From Flavobacterium sp. (GTDB taxonomy: Bacteria; Bacteroidota; Bacteroidia; Flavobacteriales; Flavobacteriaceae), in contig JACMLU010000019.1 in the NCBI GenBank assembly GCA_014379405.1, positions 1 through 47,150 of the forward strand: a stretch of DNA of 47,150 nucleotides. The letters run 5' to 3'. The translations under genes and the position numbers were made by a program. Positions within the stretch are counted from its first letter, which is position 1; the number at the start of each line of letters is the position of its first letter. Positions 28,265-37,294 of the stretch are shown here, piece by piece. The notes beneath the pieces are model-generated. The model saw only the letters and a list, made by a program, of their open reading frames with translations, made no database searches and was not told the origin of the DNA.

Positions 28265-29040
28265 GTAGTTATGTAGAATTTATATTTTTGTTTTTAATGG
28301 CGGTTCTCGGTGGAGCATTAAATGGAACAATCAGTGGTGGATGGTTCATTGTTTTTCCCAGCTTGATTTATGGAGGGGTGCAGCCTATAAATGGGAATGC
28401 TTCAACTATGGCGGTTCTATTAGCAGGAGACATAGCAAGTTCAGAGCCAGTGAAAAATGGCTATGAAGTCTCCAAAAAATGTTTTCGGTATATGCTAGCA
28501 ACTTGTGCAATTGGAGGTTTGTTAGGAGCTTATTTGTTGGTATTCTTTTCACATACCGTATTTGAAACTATTGCTCCTTACTTACTCCTATGCTCATGGT
28601 TATTATTTGTTTTCTATAATCCACTTTTGAGATACATTAATTATAAAGCTGAAGGAGAACTTTTTCGATACTCGCACACGAAATTACTACCTGTTTTCAT
28701 TCTTGGTATTTACGGTGGCTATTTCGGTGCAGGGATGGGGATGCTCATATGTATGTTGCTCACCATTTACGGGATAAAAAATAATGATACGATCAATGGA
28801 ATGAAAATATTATTAATTTCACTTAACAACGGAATCGCTATTTTTATATTTCTTTGGTCCGGGCTAATTTACTGGCCGTTTGTAATAATTATGATTATGG
28901 GGTCAGCAATAGGAGGGTATTTTACTATAGCTTTTAGTAAGAGAGTAAATATTGTAATAGTCAAAAGAATTATGATTGTTATTGGTGCAATTGTAACTCT
29001 TTATTTCTTAAATATAATTAACTTAAAAGAGATATTATGA
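28261..29040 (+). CDS. TauE/SafE (TSUP) family membrane exporter
   Basis: 259 residues with seven to eight membrane segments. The family repeat GGALNGTISGGWFIVFPSLIYGG near the N-terminus recurs in weaker form as GIYGGYFGAGMGMLICMLLTIYG in the second half. TSUP proteins move sulphite, sulphoacetate or other organic anions across the inner membrane. It overlaps the genes on both sides by four bases. Export of an acidic end product of the pathway is a reasonable inference. Confidence 0.87.
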   Translation: MSSYVEFIFLFLMAVLGGALNGTISGGWFIVFPSLIYGGVQPINGNASTMAVLLAGDIASSEPVKNGYEVSKKCFRYMLATCAIGGLLGAYLLVFFSHTVFETIAPYLLLCSWLLFVFYNPLLRYINYKAEGELFRYSHTKLLPVFILGIYGGYFGAGMGMLICMLLTIYGIKNNDTINGMKILLISLNNGIAIFIFLWSGLIYWPFVIIMIMGSAIGGYFTIAFSKRVNIVIVKRIMIVIGAIVTLYFLNIINLKEIL

Positions 29041-30020
29041 AAAAAATTGCAATTAACGGATTTGGACGAATAGGAAGAGCGGCATTAAAAATTATTGTGG
29101 ATACTGCTGATATGGAAGTAGTTGGTATTAATGATCTTATGAGTATTGAGAATGCTGTTTTTCTGCTCAGAAGAGATAGTATTTATGGTAAATATGAAAA
29201 GGAAATTGGTTATGAAGATGATATAATTTTTATTGATGGTAAGGCGATTAAATACACAGCAATTAAGGATCCTCTAGCATTACCATGGAAGGATTTAAAT
29301 GTTGATATAGTTATTGAAAGCACGGGCTTTTTTACGAACAGGGTGGATGCAGAAAAACATTTGGAAGCAGGAGCCAAATTTGTTGTTATTTCGGGTCCCA
29401 CAAAAGATACTCCTACAATAGTTCACGGTGTTAATACTGACGAAGGGAAAGTTTCTATTTTTTCTTGTGCCAGTTGTACAACTAATAATATAGGGCCAAT
29501 AATTGAAATTTTGGGACGTAGGATTGGTATTAAAAAAGCCATACTCAATACAACTCACGCTTATACCGCCTCCCAAACTTTAGTCGATGCCCCTTCCAAA
29601 AAAGAACCAAGAATGGGACGTGCTGCAGGAGTCAATTCAGCACCTGCAGCTACTGGTGCGGCTATAGCCGTTACAAAGGCTTTACCAGAATATGTTGGAA
29701 AGTTTGATGGTATTGCTGTGCGTGTGCCAGTGCCCATTGGGTCTATTTCAGACATCACTTTTGTGACTGCAAGGAATACCACGGTCGAAGAAATTAACAG
29801 CATATTAGTTGAAGAAGCCCTGACAGCGAGATATAGTAAAGTAGTTGATGTTACTAATGAACCACTGGTTTCTTCGGATATTATTAAAAACCCATTTGCT
29901 GCAACGATTGACCTTGAAATGACAAGGGTAGTAGATGGTGACTTGGTTAAGGTAATGGCGTGGTATGATAATGAATGGGGTTTTACCAATCAAATGATAC
30001 GACAAATACAGGAATTGTAG
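29037..30020 (+). CDS. Glyceraldehyde-3-phosphate dehydrogenase-like protein, type I
   Basis: 327 residues. The Rossmann motif NGFGRIGR is at 7-14, Asp33 favours NAD, catalytic Cys147 lies in SCASCTTN (usually SNASCTTN), and His174 is in TTHAYTA. Substrate-phosphate loops are recognisable but differ from glycolytic enzymes (VNSAPAATGAA). It is the last gene of a detoxification operon and not with glycolytic genes. It may be an electrophile-tolerant spare for the easily alkylated glycolytic enzyme, or may oxidise another aldehyde. Its end lies 12 bases from the convergent HxlR gene. Confidence 0.88.
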   Translation: MKKIAINGFGRIGRAALKIIVDTADMEVVGINDLMSIENAVFLLRRDSIYGKYEKEIGYEDDIIFIDGKAIKYTAIKDPLALPWKDLNVDIVIESTGFFTNRVDAEKHLEAGAKFVVISGPTKDTPTIVHGVNTDEGKVSIFSCASCTTNNIGPIIEILGRRIGIKKAILNTTHAYTASQTLVDAPSKKEPRMGRAAGVNSAPAATGAAIAVTKALPEYVGKFDGIAVRVPVPIGSISDITFVTARNTTVEEINSILVEEALTARYSKVVDVTNEPLVSSDIIKNPFAATIDLEMTRVVDGDLVKVMAWYDNEWGFTNQMIRQIQEL

Positions 30021-30032
30021 CTTGCATAAAAG

Positions 30033-30377
30033 TTATTCCTCTGATATTTTTTTTCTGTGTTGCTCACCCCAATTTGCCATTGCTTTAATTATCGGGTCCA
30101 GTGTAAAACTGTAATCGTTCAGTGTGTACTTGATAATATGAGGAAAATCTGAGTTTAAGCTTCTTTTAATTAATTTGTTTGCTTCCAGTTCTTTTAATTC
30201 TTTTGATAGGACTCGACTGGTAATATTTGGTATGCATTTTTTTAAATCTGTAAATCTGCTATTGCCATAGTAGACTGCGATTATAATAGGTAGTTTCCAT
30301 TTTCCATTTATTACATATAGTGTATCCTGTACGAATTTTATTTTATCCGTTACTCTTTTATCTTGTATGTTTTGCAT
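30033..30377 (-). CDS. HxlR-family transcriptional regulator
   Basis: 114 residues with the full HxlR winged helix: NGKWKLPIIIAVYYG, RFTDLKKCIPNITSRVLSKELKELE, HIIKYTLNDYS and MANWGEQHRKKI. It has one cysteine, Cys48, in the DNA-reading segment, but lacks the N-terminal Cys of YodB-type sensors. It is divergent from the SDR gene at 30464, with an imperfect palindrome between them, and probably controls that three-gene unit and itself. Confidence 0.88.
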   Translation of the reverse strand: MQNIQDKRVTDKIKFVQDTLYVINGKWKLPIIIAVYYGNSRFTDLKKCIPNITSRVLSKELKELEANKLIKRSLNSDFPHIIKYTLNDYSFTLDPIIKAMANWGEQHRKKISEE

Positions 30378-30430
30378 AGTATCCTTTTGTATATCGGTAT
30401 CAAAAGTATTTTAATTAAATAGTAATTTTG
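30378..30430. promoter_or_regulatory. HxlR/SDR divergent promoter with probable operator
   Basis: An imperfect inverted repeat at 30378-30410 (TATCCTTTTG … CAAAAGTATT) begins right at the HxlR start codon. TAATTTTG at 30423-30430 is a consensus -7 box for the SDR gene, leaving a leader of about 25 bases. The placement suits repression by HxlR. The composite AraC-type half-sites are absent here. Confidence 0.5.
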
Positions 30431-30463
30431 CCTGTTATTTATTAAATTTATTTCTCCAATATC

Positions 30464-31492
30464 ATGAAAAACAACAACAGTTTACCTCTCGATTATCGTT
30501 CAACATTACAAAAGCCCATTGATTCCGGTTTTACTGCCTTCTCAACAGCAGAAGAAGTTATAGCTGGTATTGACTTGACGGGTAAGGTTGCAATTGTTAC
30601 AGGAGGATATGCCGGTATTGGACTCGAAACGGTGAGAGTTTTACATAATGCAGGTGCTCATATTATTGTGCCAGCCCGCGATATAAACAAAGCTATGGCA
30701 GCATTAAAAAATTTGAGCCGTGTGGAAGTGAGAGAAATGGATTTAATGAATCCTGACTCTGTCTCCTCTTTTACAAAAGATTTTATAGATAGTGGTAAGT
30801 CTTTGAATATTTTAGTTAACAGTGCTGGCATAATGGCCTCACCTCTTATGCGTGATTCTCGTGGTTATGAAGCGCAGTTCTCTACTAATCATTTGGGTCA
30901 TTTTCAGCTCACTCTACAATTATGGTCTGCACTAGTTAAGTCAAAAGATGCAAGAGTAGTTTCGGTATCATTATGGGGACACCGGCAGTCAGCTATTGAT
31001 TTTGATGATCCTAATTTTGAAAGACGTGATTATAACCGTATGTTAGCTTATGGGCAGTCGAAAACTGCCAATATTCTTTTCGCCGTTGCGCTAGATTGGC
31101 GCGGTAAAAATGATAATATCAGAGCTTTTTCCCTTCATCCAGGAGGTATTGTCAGTACTGACCTTAAACGATATTTTACTACTGAGGAACTTGAACTTGC
31201 CGGTATGATAGACAAAGAAGGAAAGCCGATTCTAGATCCTGAGAGGTCTTTAAAAACAATTGCCCAAGGAGCAGCCACCAGTGTTTGGTGTGCAACAAAT
31301 CCTGTGCTTAACGGAATGGGAGGTGTATATTGTGAGAATTCTAACATTGCCCCTTTGGTTCCATCTGATGCCTTAGTTAATCAAAAAATTGGCTCACTTC
31401 CATTAGGGGTTATGCCATACGCTATTGGCGAAGAATCTGCCGAAAAACTTTGGGAGTTGAGTGAAAAGTTGACGGGTGTTGTGTTTAATTGA
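30464..31492 (+). CDS. SDR-family oxidoreductase (retinol dehydrogenase-like)
   Basis: 342 residues, an SDR with an extra N-terminal segment of about 40 residues (FTAFSTAEEVIAGIDLTG). TGGYAGIG is at 46-53, NSAG at 119-122, Ser169 region, and YGQSK gives Tyr196 and Lys200. This group is often annotated as WW-domain or retinol-type oxidoreductases and acts on carbonyls. It is the first gene of a unit with the PNPOx-like protein and BshB1. Confidence 0.88.
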   Translation: MKNNNSLPLDYRSTLQKPIDSGFTAFSTAEEVIAGIDLTGKVAIVTGGYAGIGLETVRVLHNAGAHIIVPARDINKAMAALKNLSRVEVREMDLMNPDSVSSFTKDFIDSGKSLNILVNSAGIMASPLMRDSRGYEAQFSTNHLGHFQLTLQLWSALVKSKDARVVSVSLWGHRQSAIDFDDPNFERRDYNRMLAYGQSKTANILFAVALDWRGKNDNIRAFSLHPGGIVSTDLKRYFTTEELELAGMIDKEGKPILDPERSLKTIAQGAATSVWCATNPVLNGMGGVYCENSNIAPLVPSDALVNQKIGSLPLGVMPYAIGEESAEKLWELSEKLTGVVFN

Positions 31493-31576
31493 AGTTAGAT
31501 ATGTTTTATGCTCGACGGTCGTACCCAATATTAGAGAGTTATTTGACTAAAAGAATACAAATTTAAAACTTACATT

Positions 31577-32191
31577 ATGAATTATTCAGAATTAGCTTTT
31601 ACAGAAACCATTAGAAAGGTACAGGAAAAGATGGGGAGCAGGAATAGTTATGCCAGAATGGAAAAGACGAATTATGTGGACGGATTAACCAACTATGAGG
31701 AGGAGTTCATTAGTAGTATGGATAGCTTCTATATGGCAAGTTATGGTGAAAATGAATATCCCTATGTGCAACACAGAGGGGGACCAGCAGGCTTTATAAA
31801 AATTATTGATGCAAATACGATAGGTATTATAGATTATGTGGGAAATCGTCAGTATATTTCTGTTGGTAATATTATAAAAAATCCCAAAGTTGCTATCATA
31901 ATGGTTTCTTATCCCCGCAGGGCGCGACTTAAAATTTATGCCGAGGCTAAGATAGTTGAATTAAAAGAAAATGATGATTTGTATAAATTATTAAAGCCAG
32001 AGGATTACAAGTTCCTACCAGAAAGAATGCTGTTATTTAATATCCAAGCCTATGACTGGAATTGTCCACAGCATATTACTCCTCGATTTACCGCAGCGGA
32101 AATAGAAGAGGCATTGGCACCCCAAAAAAAATACATAGCAGAATTGGAAAGACAAGTTACCGAACTAAAGGAGTCTCTTACAAAAAAATAA
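31577..32191 (+). CDS. Pyridoxamine 5'-phosphate oxidase-like flavoprotein
   Basis: 204 residues. YVQHRGGPAGFIKIIDANTIGIIDYVGNRQYISVGNI is the split-barrel flavin-binding region of the PNPOx-like superfamily, with NPKVAIIMV after it. A helical tail (AEIEEALAPQKKYIAELERQVTEL) is extra. The reaction is unknown; it is too divergent to be called PdxH. It starts 84 bases after the SDR and ends nine bases before BshB1. Confidence 0.85.
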   Translation: MNYSELAFTETIRKVQEKMGSRNSYARMEKTNYVDGLTNYEEEFISSMDSFYMASYGENEYPYVQHRGGPAGFIKIIDANTIGIIDYVGNRQYISVGNIIKNPKVAIIMVSYPRRARLKIYAEAKIVELKENDDLYKLLKPEDYKFLPERMLLFNIQAYDWNCPQHITPRFTAAEIEEALAPQKKYIAELERQVTELKESLTKK

Positions 32192-32200
32192 ATTAATATT

Positions 32201-32908
32201 ATGAGTATAGATATTTTGGCCTTTGGAGCTCACCCTGATGATGTTGAATGCGCCGCAGCTGGTGTAATTATAAATACTACGAACCAAGGAGGTAAGGTTG
32301 TAATAGTTGACCTAAGCAGAGGTGAGTTGGGGAGTTTTGGAGATGTAATTACCCGAGGCAGAGAAGCTCGGGATGCTGCAACGGTTTTGGGAGTGTTTAG
32401 AAGAGAACAATTGAATTTGGAAGATGGAAATATCGAGAATAACCATTATAATAGATTAAAAGTTATTCAACTGATCCGTAAATATCGCCCCAAAATTATT
32501 TTAGCCAATGCTATTGAGGATCGACACCCAGACCATAAGAAAGCAGCCGGGCTCGTTGCAGAGGCTTCTTTTTTAGCTGGATTAAAGCGTATTGAGACTC
32601 GTGATGGCGACATCTTTCAAGAACCGTGGCGACCAAGAGCAGTTTACCATTATATTCAGGATCACTTTATTGTTCCGGATATAGTTGTTGATATTAGTGA
32701 GGTATTTGAGCGGAAACTGGTCTCTATCAGAGCTTATGAAAGTCAGTTTGTTTTAGCTACGGATGGGTCTCCTAATGGAATAATTGCTTTATTAAAACAA
32801 ATTGAAAACACAAATCAGATTTTTGGACGCGCTGTAAATGTAGCTTATGCAGAAGGCTATACGACTAATCGCTATATTGGAACTAAAAATCTCCTGGAAC
32901 TGATTTAA
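32201..32908 (+). CDS. bshB1: BshB1-type bacillithiol biosynthesis deacetylase (PIG-L fold)
   Basis: 235 residues. The zinc site is complete: His11 and Asp14 in AHPDDVE, His112 in DRHPDHKK. DLSRGELGSFGD, LNLEDGNIEN, AVYHYIQDHF and AEGYTTNRYIG follow the BshB1 pattern. It would deacetylate GlcNAc-malate to make bacillithiol, the thiol used by many Bacteroidota to conjugate quinones and aldehydes. BshA and BshC are not in this window, so it may be a second copy or a related deacetylase. Symbol given on motif similarity. Confidence 0.78.
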   Translation: MSIDILAFGAHPDDVECAAAGVIINTTNQGGKVVIVDLSRGELGSFGDVITRGREARDAATVLGVFRREQLNLEDGNIENNHYNRLKVIQLIRKYRPKIILANAIEDRHPDHKKAAGLVAEASFLAGLKRIETRDGDIFQEPWRPRAVYHYIQDHFIVPDIVVDISEVFERKLVSIRAYESQFVLATDGSPNGIIALLKQIENTNQIFGRAVNVAYAEGYTTNRYIGTKNLLELI

Positions 32909-32999
32909 TGTAAATAAATCATCTAAGGAACCCCGTATACTTTAAACTTAGTTTAGAGTCATCAATGGAATTCACTTCTTTTCTCACGTGGATTACTAT

Positions 33000-33800
33000 T
33001 TATTCTAAAGTTTCCCTAATTTTAGATGGAACGATTCCAAACATTTTTTTAAATGAACGTGAAAAATGAGAAATATCCTCAAATCCCACTTCAAGATAAA
33101 CTTCGGAGGCTTTTTTTCCTTTTTTGTGGATTAAATAATAAGCCTCCTTTAATCTTCTCTGGAGTAACCAGCGACCCGGTGGACTTTTAAATGTTTTTTC
33201 AAAATCTCGCTTGAAAGTTGTTAGACTGCGGCCACTCATATAACTAAAGCGCTCCATACTAATATTAAATTTAAAATTCCTATTCATAAAGGCTTCAAGA
33301 TCTATCTTTCCAGGATCCTTGAAATCGAAAAGTATATTTTTTAACTCCGGAGCTAATTTGATTAATAGGAAAACAAGCTCCTTAGTCTTAAGCAATACTA
33401 TTTCTTCTTGTTCGAAACCCTTTGAATCAAAATAGGGAGTTAGTGAACTTATATATTTTTCAAGTGATTCGTTTGATTCAATTTTTACAATTGCATCTTG
33501 AGTCACAGCACCCTCAGAAGTGTATCCAAATTGTTGACTAAACTCTCTCAAAAAAACTTGAGATAGACTCACGGAGATTGTTTTGTATTCGCCACCAACC
33601 GGAGGTTCCTTCACATATCTCGCCAAATGATTTCTTTTTGCCAAACAGAACTCGCCAGTAGCTACTTTATATTCTCTATTGGCATCGTTGATAGTTAACG
33701 ATCCAGATAATTGGTACAGAAAAATGTGCTCTGGAATGAATTGTTCATTCGACAAATTTCTGGTTACATAACAAGAATATAATATGTTTTGGGATACCAT
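33000..33800 (-). CDS. AraC-family transcriptional regulator
   Basis: 266 residues. N-terminal cupin sensor (FLYQLSGSLTINDANREYKVATGEFCLAKRNHLARY) and C-terminal HTH pair: NISMERFSYMSGRSLTTFKRDFEK and KASEVYLEVGFEDISHFSRSFK, then GIVPSKIRE. It is the same architecture as the AraC protein at 11315. It precedes nothing on its strand for 92 bases, and the ALDH gene lies upstream on the same strand. It may control ALDH or the composite promoters. Confidence 0.9.
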   Translation of the reverse strand: MVSQNILYSCYVTRNLSNEQFIPEHIFLYQLSGSLTINDANREYKVATGEFCLAKRNHLARYVKEPPVGGEYKTISVSLSQVFLREFSQQFGYTSEGAVTQDAIVKIESNESLEKYISSLTPYFDSKGFEQEEIVLLKTKELVFLLIKLAPELKNILFDFKDPGKIDLEAFMNRNFKFNISMERFSYMSGRSLTTFKRDFEKTFKSPPGRWLLQRRLKEAYYLIHKKGKKASEVYLEVGFEDISHFSRSFKKMFGIVPSKIRETLE

Positions 33801-33820
33801 CTGTATAAGCTTTTATTATG

Positions 33821-33862
33821 CAAATTTAAACAGAAAAGTGATGCCGTAATAGCATCACTTTT
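33821..33862 (-). promoter_or_regulatory. AraC promoter with overlapping palindrome
   Basis: TAAATTTG on the minus strand (33821-33828) is a -7 box about 20 bases before the AraC start. Just upstream lies an 11-bp perfect inverted repeat, AAAAGTGATGC (33834-33844) and GCATCACTTTT (33852-33862), with a 7-base loop. Position suggests an operator; it could also be a terminator for the ALDH gene. The remainder of the spacer to 34114 holds nothing I can name. Confidence 0.5.
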
Positions 33863-34114
33863 TTAATAACTAGAATATACTTTGATATCAGTAAATTTTA
33901 TATTAGTCCACTCCATCTTGAGCAAAAATTGAGTTGTGTTTTTGAAGACCTCATTCCCAAAGATGCCCAATTTTTTACTGAGACTTGAACACCATAAATG
34001 GCACAAAACACAACCAATTAACTTCTCAACAACTGCTTATATAAAATAATTTTAACGCTTCATTACTAATTACTTATGGAATTTAAAGTAATAAAATTTC
34101 TTTCCTGTGATGAT

Positions 34115-35527
34115 TTATGCAATTACTTTAGGCTCAACATATTCTTCTATACCGTAAACCCCTGACGTTCTTCCTATCCCTGATTGTTTAAACCCACCAA
34201 AAGGAGCTTTTGATTCTTTACTGACTACAGTATTTATTAGAACTCTTCCGGAAACGATACTGTTTGCTATCTGTCTCGCTTTTTCGGGATTTGTAGAACT
34301 TATATAAGCAGAGAGACCATAAATGGTGTCGTTAGCTATCGCTATCGCTTCCTCTTCAGTTGTATACGTAATGATAGAAAGAACTGGACCGAATATTTCC
34401 TCTCTAGCTATTTTCATATTTTGATTTACATTGGTAAATACTGTTGGTTTTACATAATAACCTCCCAAGCCTTCAGGATGTCCTAAGCCGCCAGCAATTA
34501 ACGTAGCTCCTTCATCAATTCCTGATTGGATGTATCTTTGTATAGTATCATATTGTTTTTGACTTACCATTGGACCTATAGACGAATCGAAGTTCCAAAG
34601 GTCGCCGATTTTAATCGCAGCAATATTTTTCACAATAAGGTTTTCAATTTCCTGCTTTTTACTTTCGGGTATAATTAGTCTTGTACCTGCATGACAAGCC
34701 TGACCACTGTTGCTAAATGCTATACTTAATGCCATTGGAATTGCTTTTTCTAAATCGGCATCTTCTAAAATAACGTTTGGTGATTTTCCTCCTAATTCAA
34801 GAGTTACCCTTTTCATAGTATCTGCTGCCGTCTTAGCTATTAGCTTTCCTACTTGTGTTGAACCTGTAAAAGTCACCACAGCAACGTCAGGATGTGTATT
34901 AAGGGTAGCACCTACTACCGGTCCTGTTCCGTTAACTATATTTATTACTCCTGCCGGTACCTTTGCCTCATGAAAACACTCGGTGAGTACTTGCGTTTGC
35001 AATGCGCTTAACTCACTTGGCTTAATTACTATGGTACAGCCCGTTGCAATAGCAGGAGCTAGTTTTCCACATATATGTGTGTAATCTGCATTCCATGGCG
35101 TGATGGCGCCAACAACACCTAGTGGCTCATTTACAATTGTTGCGTACTCCAATTTCTTCTCGAACTCAAATCCTTCCATAGCTAATTTGGTATCTAAGAA
35201 TATTTGTGCTGAATAATGAGTTCTTCCGACTGTGGCTCTAATTGGAGACCCATATTCTTCCACAGCTGTTTTATTAAGTTCTTCTTCTCTAGCCATGATT
35301 ATATCATGTAACCTTTGCAAAATTTCGCCTCTCTCATTTAACGTTGTCTTAGAAAAAGAAGTAAAGGCTGCTTTTGCCGCTTCAACTGCTTCATTTGTAT
35401 CCACTTCATTACCTAGCACTACAGTTCCAATCTTTTGGCCAGTTGCCGGGTTAAACAAATCCTGTAACTCACTTCCTTTTGGAGTTACAAAGGCTCCATT
35501 TATGTATATTTTATTTATCGATTTCAT
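34115..35527 (-). CDS. NAD(P)-dependent aldehyde dehydrogenase
   Basis: 470 residues, full-length ALDH superfamily. Asn145 in PWNAD, the GSTQVG loop at 222-227, Glu244 in ELGGKSPN and the nucleophile Cys278 in SGQACHAGTR are all present, as is the C-terminal FGGFKQSGIGR. It would oxidise aldehydes to acids in the cytosol; the natural substrate is not evident. It is a single gene with its own promoter. Confidence 0.92.
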   Translation of the reverse strand: MKSINKIYINGAFVTPKGSELQDLFNPATGQKIGTVVLGNEVDTNEAVEAAKAAFTSFSKTTLNERGEILQRLHDIIMAREEELNKTAVEEYGSPIRATVGRTHYSAQIFLDTKLAMEGFEFEKKLEYATIVNEPLGVVGAITPWNADYTHICGKLAPAIATGCTIVIKPSELSALQTQVLTECFHEAKVPAGVINIVNGTGPVVGATLNTHPDVAVVTFTGSTQVGKLIAKTAADTMKRVTLELGGKSPNVILEDADLEKAIPMALSIAFSNSGQACHAGTRLIIPESKKQEIENLIVKNIAAIKIGDLWNFDSSIGPMVSQKQYDTIQRYIQSGIDEGATLIAGGLGHPEGLGGYYVKPTVFTNVNQNMKIAREEIFGPVLSIITYTTEEEAIAIANDTIYGLSAYISSTNPEKARQIANSIVSGRVLINTVVSKESKAPFGGFKQSGIGRTSGVYGIEEYVEPKVIA

Positions 35528-35957
35528 TATTTCTTTTTTATAATAATTTAAAGAAACAAAATTACTTGATTAATAAAGTGACTACTTGACCTAAAAGTTT
35601 TTTTTTGTTGACTGAGAAGCCCACTATAAATTCGAACAAATTATCACCTAAATCATATTTTAAGTATTAGCAGGAAAATCCGTATTTCCCATTAAACTAG
35701 TTATTTATATAAACAATTGTTGAAGCCACACGACTTTTGTTTAAAATTATGATGTAAGTCCCTTTAACTTTTATCTCGCCATTTACACAACACTGCACCA
35801 TTAGACTTAATGACATTTTGTTGTGTAATTATCTTTTCAAGTTTTCAACAGTAAAAGCGATGTTGTATAACGAGAACGACTTGAGTCAAATGCCTTTTCC
35901 CTTTATTTTACATATTCATTTTGATAAATAATTGGAATTTTGAATGGTTTGTGCGTT
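35528..35957 (-). promoter_or_regulatory. ALDH upstream region with -7 box and inverted repeat
   Basis: On the minus strand TAATTTTG (35557-35564) is a -7 box giving a leader of about 22 bases for ALDH. Further up is a separated perfect inverted repeat, TTACACAACA (35783-35792) and TGTTGTGTAA (35819-35828). The segment 35784-35805 also resembles the HxlR/SDR spacer at 3916-3937 at most positions. No gene is visible in the region. Confidence 0.45.
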
Positions 35958-36908
35958 TTATAATCCTTTGTAAACAAGCATTGTAAAAATATCTCCGTTT
36001 ATAACAAATCCTCCCCATTTTGAATCAAAGGAAGCAGTTGGTTTTAAAGCAATAATTTCTTTTAATGTTTTACCTTGTTTTTTTAAAGCAGCTACTTTAG
36101 AATGAATGCTAACTAACATATCACGAAATTCAATTAAATGCTGCTTGTTTCCAACTGGTCCGTGACCAGGGATTACGATGGTTTTATTAGTGGTTCTTTG
36201 CACGTTATATTCTGCAGCCTTAATCATTCCTGTAATATTTCCACCGGTGTTATAGTCTATAAAAGGATAATAACCATTCCAAAAGGTATCAGCTACATGC
36301 AGCACATCGGCATCAGTGAAGTATACCGAAATATCGCTATCAGTATGTGATGGTTTATAATACTTCATTTCTATGGTTTCTCCGTTAAATTGGAGTGAAT
36401 GCTTGTTTTTGAATGTTGTTGTAGGTAATGCATCTATAGGCGCAGGGGGAAAAGTATAATCCCAGTCATCGACCCTAACTGTAGATGAAAGATGTTTGCG
36501 GGTATTTTCTTGAGCAATTATAGTAGCACCAGCTTCATGAACCCATAAATTACCATCTGCATGATCGAAATGCCAGTGTGTATTTATTAAGTATTTTAGC
36601 GGATTTGAACTGATGGATTGAAGTGCAGCCATTACATTTGGTTTTGACACACCTATGCCTGCATCTACCATTAATTTGCCCTGAGCTCCGTTGAATACTG
36701 CAATATTTCCTCCTGATCCTTCCAGCATAGAAACATTTCCACGAAGTTTGGTGATATTAATTTTTGCCGTAGCTGCTGCTTTTTTTATGGTAATCACCGG
36801 ACTCTCTTCTTGTGAGAAAACTAACTGTGGCATAAGCCATAGCCCCGCAGCCATAAGACCTGTAGATTCCAAGAATCTACGACGGTCAATAGTATTTAAA
36901 TTATTCAT
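35958..36908 (-). CDS. Tat-exported metallo-beta-lactamase-fold hydrolase
   Basis: 316 residues. The N-terminus has a Tat signal, RRRFLESTGLMAAGLWLM, with cleavage expected near FSQEE. The metal motif is His111, His113, Asp115 and His116 in NTHWHFDHADGN, and His-containing HTDSD and IPGHGP follow. It acts in the periplasm on an ester, lactone or sulphatase-type substrate. It is the last gene of the operon 35958-40858, 67 bases after the small protein gene. Confidence 0.88.
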   Translation of the reverse strand: MNNLNTIDRRRFLESTGLMAAGLWLMPQLVFSQEESPVITIKKAAATAKINITKLRGNVSMLEGSGGNIAVFNGAQGKLMVDAGIGVSKPNVMAALQSISSNPLKYLINTHWHFDHADGNLWVHEAGATIIAQENTRKHLSSTVRVDDWDYTFPPAPIDALPTTTFKNKHSLQFNGETIEMKYYKPSHTDSDISVYFTDADVLHVADTFWNGYYPFIDYNTGGNITGMIKAAEYNVQRTTNKTIVIPGHGPVGNKQHLIEFRDMLVSIHSKVAALKKQGKTLKEIIALKPTASFDSKWGGFVINGDIFTMLVYKGL

Positions 36909-36975
36909 TTTGTATTAGATTTAAATTAATATTTAGAAATATTAGTAATTGTATTTTTTAACTTTTATAAAGATT

Positions 36976-37278
36976 TTATCGGTTCTTTAGTTTAGTCATC
37001 ATTTCATCAGATATCGACTCACTATATATACTGTATCCATTGATTAAAATTCCTTTTAGTTTGTATTTATCGGATGATATTGCATAAATGATTGCTTGCT
37101 CATCGGCACTTGTATCGTCTTCGAAGCGGTAGTACTCATCGATTACAAATTCGTCATGAAAAATCTTATTTTGAACAGAGCTACATGCCAAGTGGCTACT
37201 TTTTAAATTAAAATCCTCCGTATAGCCATCTATTTTTAATTGATTGATGGCATCAATAAGTGAATCAAAATTTCTCAT
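36976..37278 (-). CDS. Small conserved Bacteroidota protein
   Basis: 100 residues. DAINQLKIDGYTEDFNLK, VIDEYYRFED, IIYAISSDKYKLKGILINGYSIYSESIS and MTKLKNR match a small family of Bacteroidota proteins often labelled phosphoribosylpyrophosphate synthetase in databases. It has none of the motifs of that enzyme, so the label is doubtful. Function is unknown. It begins 16 bases after the CMD gene in the operon. Confidence 0.7.
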   Translation of the reverse strand: MRNFDSLIDAINQLKIDGYTEDFNLKSSHLACSSVQNKIFHDEFVIDEYYRFEDDTSADEQAIIYAISSDKYKLKGILINGYSIYSESISDEMMTKLKNR

Positions 37279-37294
37279 ATTTTTATCTTTTGTA

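Noticed and set aside
29210..29989. Several open frames opposite the GAPDH gene
   Set aside because: They are antisense to a well-conserved gene with clear catalytic motifs, and their translations look like no protein family.
35670..35705. Further GGGAA-type operator upstream of ALDH
   Set aside because: One TTTCCC is present but there is no second half-site 21 bp away and no -7 box at the required distance.
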